Assembly (NCBI GenBank): GCA_902728285.1
Contig: CACVBU010000227.1
Span: 186,001-250,000, forward strand
DNA length: 64,000 bases
DNA from: Clytia hemisphaerica
Taxonomy: Eukaryota; Cnidaria; Hydrozoa; Leptothecata; Clytiidae
Direction of reading: 5' to 3'
The stretch's first letter is position 1; every line of letters starts with the position of its first letter. The position numbers and the translations under genes are program-made. The notes below the pieces were generated by a model, which saw only the letters and a program-made list of their open reading frames with translations, had not been told where the DNA came from and did not search any database. Shown here piece by piece: positions 32,201 to 43,358 of the stretch.

Positions 32201-33172
32201 CTTTCCATTTCGGCTTTTGGTTGCAATGTGGTCTGCTCTTCCCTCTGGTGAATTGCAAATGCTGCAGTGTACGTCATCACCGTCTTGATTCCAGTGACAT
32301 GAACCATTACGTCTGGCACCAGCATTCTTGTCATCCTTCTTCTTGATTGTCTCTTTCTTGAAATTTAAGAGACGTTTTTGTTCATTGACTCGTCTCTCCT
32401 TGATTAAGAATTCAATCATCTTTTGCCAAGTTTCCTTTGGGCTGAGATCCTCTTCACCAAAATCTACCAAAAATTGAGTTGATCGTCTTTCACCGATGAC
32501 TTCATGAATATCTGAAATGCTGCTACCATAGTACAGATATTCTTCAATGTTGTGTTTTTCTGCAAGGGACGACACATCCTGCATGATATTGATTAGAGTG
32601 CTTATGCCGGATATGAGCTTCTCAGGATCTCGTTTGTTGAAGTCGATACTTTTGAGTTGATGAAGTCTTCTGGATAACATCACTTTTGAGTCACCGAAGG
32701 ATTTTTTGAGTCGTTCCCAAATTTCGTCTATGTTGTTGATGGTCTTCACCATTGTTAGTGCTGCATCTGTCAGATAATTGTTTCGTAGAAGATCTGGTAA
32801 AAGTTCCTTCGGAGTTGAAGACAAGTGCATTTTTTCGAAGTTGGTTCGAAACGTATAAAAATCAGTATTGGAGTCATAACCAGAGAACTTCTCTAATTTG
32901 ATATTGAGTTTAGATTTGTTAAACTCAGAATGTTTGTCAAGTTCTCGCTTACTAATTTCCTTGGTAAGATTGAGGACGTAAGCCTGTTTCTTCTCATCTA
33001 GGTCGACATATCTTTGCCCAGTTTTGCGGATCATGATAAGTGTTTCGGCACTTTTGATAGGTGAGTCAAGGCATTCAGTGTAACTTTCTGTGATTTTATC
33101 AAATCGTTGATGAACGTTCGAAGAAAGATTTTTCCGTAAGAGTAAAAGTTCAGAGGATTCTGCTTTGTCCAT
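29261..33172 (-). CDS. BEL/Pao Gag, protease, reverse transcriptase and RNase H
   Basis: 1303 codons without interruption. Residues about 60-290 are the Gag-type domain common in this superfamily; then cysteine-rich knuckles (CHWNQDGDDVHCSICN, CAQCLFPG, CQHDFVCAHPSH). The protease motif is FYDNGCSDFVV, with D462-N463-G464 in place of the usual DTG/DSG. Reverse transcriptase follows (AVWKSNSFSTPCRIVFDASQ, and the catalytic YVDDC at 953-957), then an RNase H region near residue 1090 (DFGDASHSMVCVSIYG). The frame is open upstream of the ATG to 33250, which is where the 5' frame ends, so the ATG at 33172 may not be the true start. Confidence 0.9.
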   Translation of the reverse strand: MDKAESSELLLLRKNLSSNVHQRFDKITESYTECLDSPIKSAETLIMIRKTGQRYVDLDEKKQAYVLNLTKEISKRELDKHSEFNKSKLNIKLEKFSGYDSNTDFYTFRTNFEKMHLSSTPKELLPDLLRNNYLTDAALTMVKTINNIDEIWERLKKSFGDSKVMLSRRLHQLKSIDFNKRDPEKLISGISTLINIMQDVSSLAEKHNIEEYLYYGSSISDIHEVIGERRSTQFLVDFGEEDLSPKETWQKMIEFLIKERRVNEQKRLLNFKKETIKKKDDKNAGARRNGSCHWNQDGDDVHCSICNSPEGRADHIATKSRNGKKIMQYYTCKSFVFKSPEDRYTILKKKGFCAQCLFPGADASSGKHVDGKCQHDFVCAHPSHQNDTIKKHVLVCEEHKTQPSNQQLLDTFVKRFIKSPALPQFSREIKLYKASNEICDDRGVYLLQQISINGNNLLIFYDNGCSDFVVSKKAIELLGSKAKKISSEPVILGGVGECQTKSLNGIFSVTIPLHDDQEVTFSGVCLDRITSTFPTYPLDVVEQDIIDYHISSGGTSPIPKLPNNIGGEVHMMIGVKYLRHHPKMVIQLPSGLALYESKFNNSTGGRGVVGGPHHSFTKIHQQFNTLTSSTFFSNQFNMIRSQSAVPLLGFSQCNSTDLVQQNFHDESPTHISTTMKIFEEVEATGSEISYRCPDCRNCKACKQPSNDVISCKEEIEQSIINSSITVDLESKTATALLPFIADPEARLVNNKDKAMKTYQQQVRKLNHPNNQKDKQDVLESEAKLQQLGYVEYVCNLPKEDQDQLQTCKMHYYIPWRAVWKSNSFSTPCRIVFDASQPTASGFSLNDVLAKGRNNLNHLQEILIRWSVQPTAIHTDIKKMYNTIKLHKSHWCYQRYLWQNSLDPSKSPEQKVIKTLIYGVKSSSNQAEFALRKIAQLSKEEYPKVNNIVQKDIYVDDCVTGEKDLETAHRRADELELVLNRGGFQLKGIAFSREDPPSTLSDDGETIHVGGMRWLVKSDELALNVGELNFNKKIRGRKPEQSIKGIPSNLTRRQCASKVAELFDLTGKVSPLIASMKIDLQDLVQRQLNWDDIIPDNLRSIWESNFDMMKEIGDLRFNRAIVPEDAIDLKMDTLDFGDASHSMVCVSIYGRFLRRNGEYSCQLIFSRTRTVPKGTSQPRGELYAAVINTHTGEIVKRSLTTWHQSSIKLTDSQIVLHWISNENKPLKQYVRTRVIEIKRFTSNQDWFYVNTNNMIADIGTRKGATLKDVSRTSTWINGFDWMHLDHSQFPIKSAENLKLSDSEI

Positions 33173-33239
33173 TGCACAATCAAAAGTTATCTCTAGCTTT
33201 TCAATGTCTCTATTGATGCAATCAAGACGAAAGTTGATC

Positions 33240-33899
33240 TTACTTACGTTCTATTTGGGCTGCTTCGTTATCTTTGATTTTGGTCTGACTCAGGTTGGCT
33301 TTTGATTTTCGGTCGTAAATGCCTGTTATGAATTCTTTAATTGACATAATTGCTTGATTAACAGAAATCCTCACATCTTCCTCGAGTTCCTCTTTTCGAC
33401 GTTTGATTATGACCTCCTTTTTGCGAATTGAGCTTCTGATTTGTTCGAGCTTTGTGATGATAACATTTGAATCTTCAGGACTGAGATCATTGATTGGGAT
33501 TTCTTCCATCATGTCAATAGCATCTTGTGCCAAAATCATTAGATCGATGGCTTCATCACTTGGCTCTGCCATTATGGAGTCTAGTTGAACAGTTTGAGTT
33601 GTGTCGGAGTCAGTATGAGTTGCGTCGAAGTCGGTGTGAGTTGCGACGGAGTCGGTGTGAGTTGCGACGAAGTCGGTGTGAGTTGCTTCGGAGTCGGTAT
33701 GAGTTGCGTCAGAGTCGGTATGAGTTGCGTCGGAGTCGGTATGAGTTACGTCGGAATCAGGGTGAATTGATTCGCGAATAGATAAATTATGAAAATGAGA
33801 GGTGAGTTCTTCGTCAATGCTTCTGAGGGGAATGATTCGGCCAGTTGAATTGAGTTGGCTGTAGTCGATCCTTGTGATGCCTCGTCTTGACATTGACAA
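33240..33899 (-). CDS. BEL/Pao leader (Gag N-terminal) protein with octapeptide repeats
   Basis: This is a 219-residue frame starting 34 bases from the 5' LTR. Residues about 48-105 are eight to nine copies of an ATHTDSD-type octapeptide, encoded by a 24-base tandem repeat (33597-33760). The C-terminal half is acidic then basic, predicted coiled coil (RSSIRKKEVIIKRRKEELEE). It ends CGT AAG TAA at 33240; the next frame is open from just upstream in the +1 register. I see no independent enzymatic domain. Confidence 0.7.
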   Translation of the reverse strand: MSMSRRGITRIDYSQLNSTGRIIPLRSIDEELTSHFHNLSIRESIHPDSDVTHTDSDATHTDSDATHTDSEATHTDFVATHTDSVATHTDFDATHTDSDTTQTVQLDSIMAEPSDEAIDLMILAQDAIDMMEEIPINDLSPEDSNVIITKLEQIRSSIRKKEVIIKRRKEELEEDVRISVNQAIMSIKEFITGIYDRKSKANLSQTKIKDNEAAQIERK

Positions 33900-33932
33900 T
33901 TGAATTGAGTTGAAGTGTCACCACTGTTTGAA

Positions 33933-34747
33933 TGTAGTGCAAAGGGATTTGAGACTGACAGTGTTCGGAACGTTGATATTGTTCAAACTAAAAAGGTAAA
34001 TTACAATTGGTCAAATAAGTTTCAAAATAAAAAAGTCCAAAATATTTGAAAGATTTTTTAAGTCCAAATGTCTATAAAAGTATAAGTCTAGATGTTTGAA
34101 AGTATAGTGTGTAAATATGAATTGAAAAAGTATAAGTCTATATGAGTGAATAAGTTTCAATGTACTGAAAATATACAAAGTCTTAAACCTAAGGCACAGA
34201 AAAACAAAATGGCTGACACATGAAAGAAAAACAAAATGGCCACACTGAAAAAAGCAAAGAAACAAAAATGCAAAAACAAAAACCTACCAGGTAGCCAGTG
34301 AATAAATACTGTGAGTACCCAGTGCACAAGTGAAAATCAAAATGAATTATTATTAAAATTTGTGAAAATCTGATTTCCTTGACATCTTGACTCTATGACT
34401 GTCAAGTCAGATCTGAAGTGAACTGAAATGTGTGCCTGTATTTATATAAAAAATAAGTCTCTATCCATATTATGTCATTAAATTAACTAAGTGAAAAAAG
34501 CAATTAAATGAATAAATAATTAAAAGTAATTATCCTAGAGTGACACATTGTTGACAAAAATGAACTTTAAAACAAAAGACACTCCACATGAGAATTGAGA
34601 AACTGATGTGTCACAAGGGACTGAATGAAACAAAAGAACAAAGGAAAACAAGTGAGACTCAATGAAAACTGTGAAATAAATTTTTTGGTTTTTCTAATTT
34701 TATAATTTTTATGGAAACATATTCAACAATACCAAGGTTGCATTACA
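33933..34747 (-). repeat. 5' LTR of the BEL/Pao element (intact)
   Basis: 815 bases, TG...CA bounded. On the minus strand a TATATAAAT box lies near 34440-34448. It serves as the uninterrupted reference for the split LTR at 25690-27632. Confidence 0.9.
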
Positions 34748-34752
34748 CTAGC

Positions 34753-35945
34753 TCCTTTCACTTTCACCATGACTCTGCCCTGGACCAGGGTTAACAGTAC
34801 CCCAGACCTCCCAGCTACTTTTCTTTTCAAGCTGCAGCATACTCTAAAACTCAATCTTTTGATAAAAAAAGGATGGCAACTTAAAATCCTAGAAATTTGC
34901 CTGAGAACCTACAGTGCTGTAAATGTAATTTTGGGAGCATAATAGGGAGAATAGTGTGGGCAGGGGTTTATTTTTAAAGGGGACTCTAAGGATCCAAGCG
35001 GGGGTTCTAGGGGGCAGAGCACCCTTACAAAATTATAAAAGCCTGAAATGACTAACCTAAGATTGGCTACTGTAAACACCTAGATTAAAAAAGGTCCTAA
35101 AGAAATGTAAATACATGATTATAAATTAGGAAAGAAGTCTAAGGTTATTCATATTTTAACCGGACAAAGTAAAAAAGTAAGCTTAGAAATCGGTAGAAAC
35201 TACGAAATGACCGCTAATTACCTTTCACTGGCCTCTTGTTACAGCACTGACCTGAGAAATGTTAAGCTTTTTGCAACAAACAGATGGCAGTAAAGGGTCT
35301 AAAAATACAGGAGGTGAAAATGGACGAAGATACTTTTGGAATGCAAAAGGGTTCGGTTTTTAAGAGTTCGACAAATGTGGACATAGCTTTTCTTCAGGAG
35401 ATTTGGATGCTTCAATGAGATGACAGACTTTGATAGGAATTGCCAGTTTTATCCACGTCATAATTCACTTAAAATCATTTAAATGTATTTTTTTTGACAG
35501 TCATCAGCGATTTGTTGACTGAAAATCTATTGTGTCAGTCACGATGGCCGAGTGAAAAATAACCAAATTATTAAATCTTAGAAAACGAGCAAAAGAAATA
35601 AAAGGAGCACCTTACCTTTTGATTCATTGCTTCATTTCTTATCGAACCGGATCATTTTTTGTTATAATCTTATTGCAGTCTCTAATTTATGCTCATTAAA
35701 GATGGGTAAGATAATACTGTAGCCTGGTTTTGCTATTAGTTAGACCCCTCGGCGAATAAAGTACAACATGACTGACTGAATTTTGAGTTTGAAGGACTGG
35801 ATTGTTTTTATGTCCAAGAGAAATAAAATATTGGCCGACCACAGAACGCAAGCTACAAAATAAAAGAAATGATGCGTAATCTTTTAGGAAGAGATAATTC
35901 TATTGTTGGAATTCTATTCAAATTATTGTTGAAATTATTTTTTAG
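34753..35945. other. Intergenic region before COASY
   Basis: No gene or matched repeat. It ends in a pyrimidine-rich tract and TTTTTTAG (35945), a probable splice acceptor 24 bases before the COASY ATG. No obvious partner donor was identified. Confidence 0.35.
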
Positions 35946-35969
35946 AATACCCCACAAGAAAAAACGAAA

Positions 35970-37917
35970 ATGTCAAAATTTAAAACTGGCCTTCTTCTGG
36001 TGCAACATATCAAACATCAAAACATCCATTCTGTTTTGAAAGAAGTCAGTCAATTGGTGGAGAAGAAGCTTTATATTGACTTTCAACAGTCCTTTTTGAA
36101 AAAGCCTTCGTCAGCTGGTGATGCACAAATTGAAAGAAATGAGTACTTCAACCTACTTTCCATGGTTTACTCGAGACCAAAAGAACTTTGCAGTCAACTT
36201 GAAATGCAAGTTTTGTTACCACCATGTATCAAAGCGAATGATCCAAGGAAAGTTAAACAGCCTATTGATATCCTTTTTGTGGCAGATCAAAACTCATCGA
36301 ATAATTTGATAGAACTTGTTGTGAAGGAAATTACGTGCAGTAATGATGTTGTTTTGAAAGTCATCGGTGAAAATGAATACGTCAACCAGGATTCAACCAA
36401 ATACCAGTTTGATTTTTCGAAACTCTATTCTGGTGTAGTTATAGGAGGGACTTTTGATCGCATTCACGACGGACATAAACTGTTAATACAAACTGCTTTG
36501 TTACTGGGCGAAGAGAAATTGACTGTGGGTGTTGCCGACGGACCGCTGCTCGAAAAAAAGATCGTCAAAGAACTAATAGAGCCTGTAGACCAACGCATTG
36601 AGAATGTGATTCAACTAATCGATGAATCAAAACCTGGTAAGCATCTTTCTTGAAACAACATACAACTTGAACGTGCATATTTAAATTGATTTAATCCAAG
36701 AGAAAATCGAATCATTTCATTGCATTGTTATATGTCTCTCTTGGGACTGTTTTATGTAAAATCACGTGTCCAAAACAAACTTGTAAAACTATTGAAACAA
36801 TCAAAATCAGCCATATTTAGTTTGATTTTCTATTTTGACATGTGACATTTTTTTTGATTTTGTATCCCGCTGCATACGGTTTGTTTACAAATTTCGCCAG
36901 TACTTTTATGTCCCTTTAAATCCCATTTATAAGTCAAATCTGTGTGGTCGAATTACTCTAGGTAGTGTCATCTTTTCTCCTATAGGTATTGAACACAAAG
37001 TGGTCCCAATCACCGACCCTTGTGGTCCCTCTGGTACAGATGATGATTTGCAACTTCTCTTGGTGTCTGAAGAAACCATCAAGGGAGGTCCACTGGTCAA
37101 CCAAGAACGTCAAAAGAATGGCCTGCCTCAACTAGACGTCATGAATATTGAACTGGTCGGTGAAAGTTCCACTGATCTATCTGAAAGTCTAAACGCCGAG
37201 GGGAAAGTGAGCTCTTCTGCTGCACGTGTTAGAGAATTAGGGCGATTGTTACGTGAACCGAACCGACCGCTTGAGGATGGGAAATGTTACGTCATCGGTG
37301 TGACCGGAGGCATAGCGTCTGGCAAGTCATCTATTGTGAAAAGGTTTGAGCAAATGGGTGCTTTTACTGTTGACTGTGATTTGCTTGGTCATAGAGCGTA
37401 CAACCCTGGTGAAATGGCTTACAAGAAAGTTGTAGAAGAGTTCGGCTCACATATTTTAAATGAAGACGGTACTATTAACCGAAGAAAACTAGGACCCATT
37501 GTTTTCGCTGACAAACGAAAGTTAGAGTTATTGAATAGTATAGTTTGGCCTGAAATTCATAAGATGAAGCAAGACATTATTGATGAAGTATCGAGAGAAG
37601 GAAAACATAAGATTGTTGTTTTTGAAGGAGCTGTTCTTTTTGAAGCAGGATGGGACAAAGAAGCTAACGAGGTCTGGTGTTGTGTTATCCCCAAACACGA
37701 AGCTGTCCAACGAATCATGGATAGGAATAAACTTTCTGAGGAAGAAGCCTTGAAACGCATCGCTTCACAAATGAGTAACGAAGAGCGCGTCAGCAAATCG
37801 CACGTTGTGTTGAGCACGTTATGGGAAAGAGACTTCACACAGAAACAATGTGAAAAAGCTTGGAAGTTATTGAATGAACGCATTAGCCTTGGAACGAAAC
37901 CTCTGTCTTCACTTTGA
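35970..37917 (+). CDS. COASY: Bifunctional coenzyme A synthase (two exons, complete)
   Basis: Exons 35970-36636 and 36986-37917 join in phase 1 to give 532 residues, close to the animal COASY length. The protein does the last two steps of CoA synthesis: phosphopantetheine adenylyltransferase then dephospho-CoA kinase. The adenylyltransferase nucleotide motif GGTFDRIHDGH is at 159-169, and SSSAARVRELGRLL, its C-terminal box, at about 298-311. The kinase P-loop GVTGGIASGKS is at 327-337, followed by DCDLLGH, and a C-terminal helix region (RIMDRNKLSEEEALKRIASQ). The N-terminal 150 residues are the poorly conserved regulatory region of animal COASY. The fused order PPAT-DPCK is diagnostic of metazoan COASY. 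The intron contains a MITE copy (36755-36922). Confidence 0.95.
36755..36922. repeat. MITE copy 2 in the COASY intron
   Basis: AAAATCACGTGTCCAAAAC, GCCATATTTAGTTTGATTTT, CATGTGACATTTT, CCGCTGCATACGGTTTG and TATGTCCCTTTAA match 9990-10168. The left end is missing or diverged. It sits wholly inside the 349-base intron and makes up about half of it. Confidence 0.65.
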
Positions 37918-38785
37918 ACCAAATTCTTTTTTTTATGATTTTTTAAAGTACTTTTTTTGGAGAAAATCCAGGACGTAAGGTTGATTTATAGAGATAGAAC
38001 CCTTGTTGATGGTCTTCCAAAATAGTAAGACGAAGACTTTTTGATTTACACCGGAGATATATTTACATATTGAAATGTTTTTCAGTTTCTTTGTTAAAAC
38101 CATATACTGTACACCACTGAAAAAGAGTCCCAGGAAAGCTCTTTTTAAAATGTCAATATCAATAAATGAAATTATGAGGAGTACTAGCAGGATATAAAAA
38201 ATTATGAAAATTATTTCTAAATTTGATGAATTTCTATAATATGATTTTAATATTTTGTACATTATTTGAAATTACCTGATGGTACCAAATATAGAGTGCG
38301 GTCGTTCGCTTTTGATACGATTTATACGGATTTAAATCAATATTATAAAAAGCGGGAGTCAAGTGATTCAACGCTACAAGCCATGAATCATAAAGGTGTT
38401 TGGAATATGATTATGGTATTAGAGCAGAGAGGAATTTTTTAGAGAGCTTTCCAAGTAGACCCCTTCTTACCGGGTTAAGCTGAACAATGCCTCGTTTTTT
38501 CTCTCTCTTTCTCTAGGTGCTACAATGAATTTAAAAAGTTTAAAAAGAATCAACTTTGGAAGCCAACCACTTGAACGGAAGAAAATGTTACAAAAATCCA
38601 TTCTTATCTTGATGAAATTTGGCGAGCAGAATGGCGAAAATGATTGAAACGTACTTCTATGATATAAAAGGTATACAATTGATAGACGCTTTCACCTTTC
38701 ACACAAAATATATTCGTTTGCAATTATAATCTACATAGTTTGCTTTCTTGAGCGTCGCACAGTTATTGAAAAAGTGTTTTGGATA
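37918..38785. other. 3' flank of COASY
   Basis: AT-rich; includes the 3'UTR. No other gene is supported. Confidence 0.35.
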
Positions 38786-40000
38786 AGTCGGTGTTCTTTA
38801 CACTTTTGGCGAAAACGTGACATTAAATTTTCTAAAAAACGGTTTTTCTTGAATAATATAAGTTTCAACAAGGATTTTGGGATGAAATCTTCCAAAAAGG
38901 TGGAGCACACGAGCTTAGAGCTTTGGTTTTGGTCCCAGGAGCGAAGAATGATTCAATATTCCAAAATATTAGATTTTATGAACTTTGGAATTATGAGAGT
39001 TACGTGGCTCTTGGATTTATTCTGATGGTCTCAACATGTCACACGATCTCCATATTTTATGAAACAATGATAAAGAGCACTTTTGGATCCGAAATTCCAT
39101 CCGGAAAACATCTCTGAACTTGAACAATTATAAAAGATACATTTCATCGTTAAAATGGGCTGATTACAATCTAAAATCAATCAAAAGTCAATTGTACTTT
39201 ACGTTAAAATATTCTCAGATACCAAAAAGTGCGGTTTCACGAGCGTTTTAGGATTAAAAACTTCAATTTAAAGGGATTGAAGTGGTGCACCCAACCCCAG
39301 CCCCAACTTTTCGCAAAATGGAATTATTAATCCTTTGGGGCTCTATCTGAGCTTATTTTAAGGCATAGACGTAACGACATATCACGTATAACGTAAAAAA
39401 TCAGTTTAGAGCCTTGTAGGATATTTCATTCCAGACTAATACGCTCATTTTGGATAAGGCAAAGTATGCTTCTTTCAATGAAGGATTTCATAATCCTTGG
39501 ATGCTCTATTCTAGTGGAAAATTTTATTTTCGTGGTCTTAGGGACCCAAACCTTCCAAATAGTTAAATTCGAACTACTTAATGTCAAATAAACATACTCC
39601 AATCCTCAGTTCAAAAAGACTCAAACTCAAAAAGAAATCAGGAATAAGTAATTCCAAACTGCTCCCAGCTGGAAGATTTTTTATTTAGGAATAGAAAGTA
39701 CATAAATGCTCCATCCTGTAAAATTTCAGTTCTAAAGCAACATTATATCAAAAGTTATTGCTCTTGGAATCCATAATCCATTTTTATTATGGAACCGTTT
39801 AATCCTAACGTGCTCCTAACTTTCAAAGGTTATAAGTACTAGCTTAGTTTCTCTAGAAGGCTCGGGAAAAAAGGAATAGAATCTTCAATCCTTTGCCGAT
39901 CCCCTGATATCCAATTAAGAAAAGGTGCACTTTATATTTATTTTTAAAACTTGTTTTAAAAAACTTCACGTTTTCGCCAAAAGTGTAAAAAACACCGACA
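38786..40000. mobile_element. Non-autonomous DNA transposon (1.2 kb)
   Basis: The left end AGTCGGTGTTCTTTACACTT, then TTGGCGAAAACGTGA, is inverted on the right as TCACGTTTTCGCCAAAAGTG, then TAAAAAACACCGACA. TA borders both ends (38784-38785, 40001-40002). About 35 bases pair with one or two mismatches. The interior has no transposase. Confidence 0.75.
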
Positions 40001-40639
40001 TAAGCCTTTTTTAATTTTTATACCTTTTGCTTAATTTAGCAACAGAGCAATTATATTTCAAGGCGTTTTCTATTCAGCCCTTTCGTTTCCCTTTGAAATG
40101 GACAGAAGTTTATTTTGGTGCTTTAGATTCCGTATTTAGTCTAGTGGGCTGGACTTCACTATAAGCTCTTACATAAGATTTGTTGAACAAGAAGTTTAGT
40201 GCCATCTCAATGTCCTCAATGTCTTGATCTGTGTCAATGAAATCTTCTTACGTCATCGAACTCCTGTCACTTTAATAAAAGTTGACGCTCCCACGCATCT
40301 TTCTTGAAAGATGTTTCGCTTTGTGCTTGTATTAAGTCTTGCAAAGAACAACCAGGAGGGAGAGTTTTGTGTGATATAATCTCTGTTAGAAGAATGTAAT
40401 TTATTCATTTTCTCTATTGGAATGTTTATTTTAGATATGAGTTTTGGTGTGGAAGCAGAAATAGAAAAACCATTGGACGTTCTTCATAGCTGGCAACGTT
40501 TATAACAAGGTAAGAAAACTTTACACTGTCACAAATCAATGTTCAGAGTCTTGATTCAGTTTCTTAAATACCCGTACCCAGGTATTCTGATTGTGCTTAA
40601 GAAAGATTGTAAGTACTTACTTTACTTTATGTGACTGCA

Positions 40640-41360
40640 ATCGAGTACGCCTTCACAATATCCTGCGCCACCTCTTCCTATCATTCATCATTGGTGGTAG
40701 ATCTTCTAGCCGGAAATTTGTTTCTCTGACAATGCAATCAATGAAGTTTAAAGGACGCCTTCCTCTGTTTGGGCATTTCAACCTCAGAAAAAGTACGGCG
40801 GAAACTATTTCTTCGTTTGCTCTGTGGCAATGACCTGCTAGCCTTGCTTTTCTTTGGTTAATGACGCTTGAAATGGGCGGGAGATTTTCATAGATTTAAG
40901 CTTTTGTTTTGTGCTTGCGCCATGAGAAAACGTAGCGACCAACAAGACTATCTTGTAGTTCTTTCTTCATGGACATCATGATCCAACTTTCCGAACAGTA
41001 AAGTAGGATGCTTTCTAAACAGGCTTTGAAGAAGAACATTTCTGTTTTGTTTGGAATAGTTCATTGCCACACATTGTGTATACTTAGCCATCAGTTTGCG
41101 CAGTGTATTTCCATCGGTTAAGGATTAAGGATAAATGAATCATGTCTCAAATTGAGAGTTAGGTATTCTTTATTTTTGGAGTTCAATAGAAAACCAAAAG
41201 GAGAAGCGGCTTCTTCGAGATACAGAAGAAGTTCTTGTCCATCCAGAAAAGTACTATAGCCATCAGTAAACAGTAAATTCTGTGCTTGGTAATCAAACAA
41301 TAGGACAATTTTCTTACCGTAAATGTCACTATATACAGAATGTCGGAAGGCTTTCATTTG
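40640..41360 (-). pseudogene. LINE reverse-transcriptase relic (C-terminal part)
   Basis: On the minus strand, broken frames read LLLYLEEAASPFGFLLNSKN (about 41170), FFKACLESILLYCSESW (about 40985-41035), and INQRKARLAGHCHRANEEIV then RWRRIL (40650-40860). These are the end of a reverse transcriptase and the conserved tail after it, the same order as in the LINE at 56510-59652 ([16 protein letters not shown], then RRLKLAGHV). The catalytic YADD is replaced by FTDG, and several frame changes occur, so it is an old dead copy of a related element. Confidence 0.75.
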
Positions 41361-43340
41361 AGAGGTTTTACTAAGGTCTGAAAGTGCAGTTTAACAAAAT
41401 TCATATTTTTCTGATTATCTGGTTTACATCAAAACAAATTCCTTGGGAAAGACTCAACATCAGGTTATAGACATATTCAGAGAAGATTTTCCTCCCACGA
41501 ATAAATTTTGATGTGAAAATGTTTAAAGAAATCTGCTTGAAGTTATGATTAAGTTTTGTCTTGATGACACTTTGATGACTTTAATTAGGGGTTTACTAAT
41601 GATTCTTTTTTAAATTTCACTCATTTTTTGTCACTTTTTATCAACTGTCAACGTTGAACAATGTTGGTTTATTGCTGATATTCAATTGTTCCATTTATAT
41701 ATACTCTTACTGTTCGGTCCTTCGGGAGTTATTAGTGGCTTTATGTTGTGTGTTTTTCGTCGAAGGAGACGGTTATCGTCTGATTTGACTAGATCCTGAA
41801 TGACTGAGGACGTCGGCACTTTTACCATCCTCAATTTTACGGGTCAAAACTGCAGGTTATTCCGAATCGCTACGGGCATTCCGCCGTCCTCAAAAGTGAA
41901 AATACATTAATTTGCTAGTCTTTTTGAGTTTGAAACGGAAAAAGAAATTTAATTTAATTTTGATATTTAAATGTTTTTGCTTTGAAGAAGAAACGAAAAT
42001 TATCATTCTTGTGTAAACTTCCAAAAACGTTGTTTTCTAGTCGTGTTTGGTTGCCTTGGATGTTTTGACTGATCGGTTTAATTTTCATAAAGATTCCAGT
42101 AAAATTTGAGGCTTGTGACAACTGGCTCAAATTCAAATCGTATTCAGCTTTATTCTTTGAGATTTGTCAATTGTTTAAATATTCAGATATTCCTTTGATA
42201 TCGTTTGGCCTTAGTAGACTAGGTTGAAAGTTAATAGTTAATACTTATCGGATCTTTCTTCTATCGGTTGTCTCTCAATAAATGAGAATCTGGGAACACA
42301 ACACTGGAATAGTATTCTGATCAAGTGCTAAGTTCTACCGTCTACTTACTGTACTTACATTTGGATTCAGTTTCGTGAGATTTAATTTCATAGCCCAAAA
42401 AAAACACCGCGAAAAAGCAGCATTTGCAAAAAATTCACGTGGATTTAATTTGGCAGATCAGACAAAAGTTGTTGTAAGTGGCCCTGTAAACAGTGTATTA
42501 AAATAAAAGATAGAAAATCTGATTTTCAAAATTTCCTTTAGATTTAGCTTCGGGAATCAACGATCTCATTCGATTTCGCGAGGTTTACTTTCGTGAAAAA
42601 TTTTTGAAAATTTATCCGGTCAAAGTAAACTTTTCAGATTCATTTACTCTGCTGACAAAAATATTAGGCCGTATATTTGTTATGTAGCTGGACACGCTTA
42701 TCATGTTTAAGTACTTTCTAAATAGCAAATGAGCCGTCTTCCGAAATAGGACTTGGCTTTTGTTCTGTCAAATAAATAGGTACGCTGACAAAAGGATCAG
42801 ACATGATTATTAAAGTGTGAGAGATGTTTTTGGCGCAAGCGACCATTCGTCATCTATCATTCCGTGTCAAACGTAAATAAAACATTCTTTTAGAAACGAG
42901 AAAATTTCTTTGAAAATAAAAGGGTTCGGGGTCAAAATGATGGATCGGTTTGATTTTTTAAGGAGTAGTTTTTCGGCCGTCCGTTGGTTTTGTGTGAAAC
43001 GTGTTTGCTCATAGACGTGACGGTCTGTGATATTTTGTTTTGATTCGTCTGTTTTTAATCGATATTCGTTATTGTCTTGTCTCAAGTTGCAGTGGTCAAA
43101 AGGCAACAAGTTTTACCTGTAGACAATTTAAACCATTATTTGTGGGATCAGGCACATTCACACCTTTTCAAATAACCATTCTTTTTACAAAGCATCTTAT
43201 TCTCAATTGCTAATTAAAATCTAAAGCACCTAGATAAACCGTTTGTAGAATTCCTTTTTTCGAAATATTTTCATCAACAAGGTAAATAGTATCAAAATAT
43301 TCATCTTTGCTTCAAGCTTTCTTTTAGGCAGTTTTTCTCG
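41361..43340. other. Intergenic, no gene seen
   Basis: AT-rich. Repeated words with GCGAAAA or TTCGCGA (42400-42630) may be remains of another foldback element, but its ends are not found. Confidence 0.3.
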
Positions 43341-43358
43341 AAAGGTTATACAGTTCCA

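Larger units (their letters stand above)
25690..34747 (-). mobile_element. BEL/Pao LTR retrotransposon, apparently young
   Basis: Two 815-base LTRs (25690-27632, enlarged by an insertion, and 33933-34747) bound the element, with the 5-base duplication CTAGC outside (25685-25689, 34748-34752). Transcription would run on the minus strand. Next to the 5' LTR a primer-binding-type TGGTGACACTTC lies about nine bases in, and a purine-rich GGCAGGGAG abuts the 3' LTR. Three long frames encode Gag, protease, reverse transcriptase, RNase H and integrase. The LTRs differ at only about two positions that I could find, so the copy is young. Without the nested insertion it is about 7.9 kb. Confidence 0.9.

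Noticed and set aside
34011-34265. 84-codon minus-strand frame repeated in both LTRs
   Set aside because: Duplicated only because it lies in the LTR; composition (Phe/Leu/Ile) and position suggest non-coding.
37933-38262. Minus-strand 109-codon frame, hydrophobic, behind COASY
   Set aside because: AT-rich codon use, Ile/Phe/Lys composition typical of chance frames, no motif, and it overlaps the likely COASY 3'UTR.
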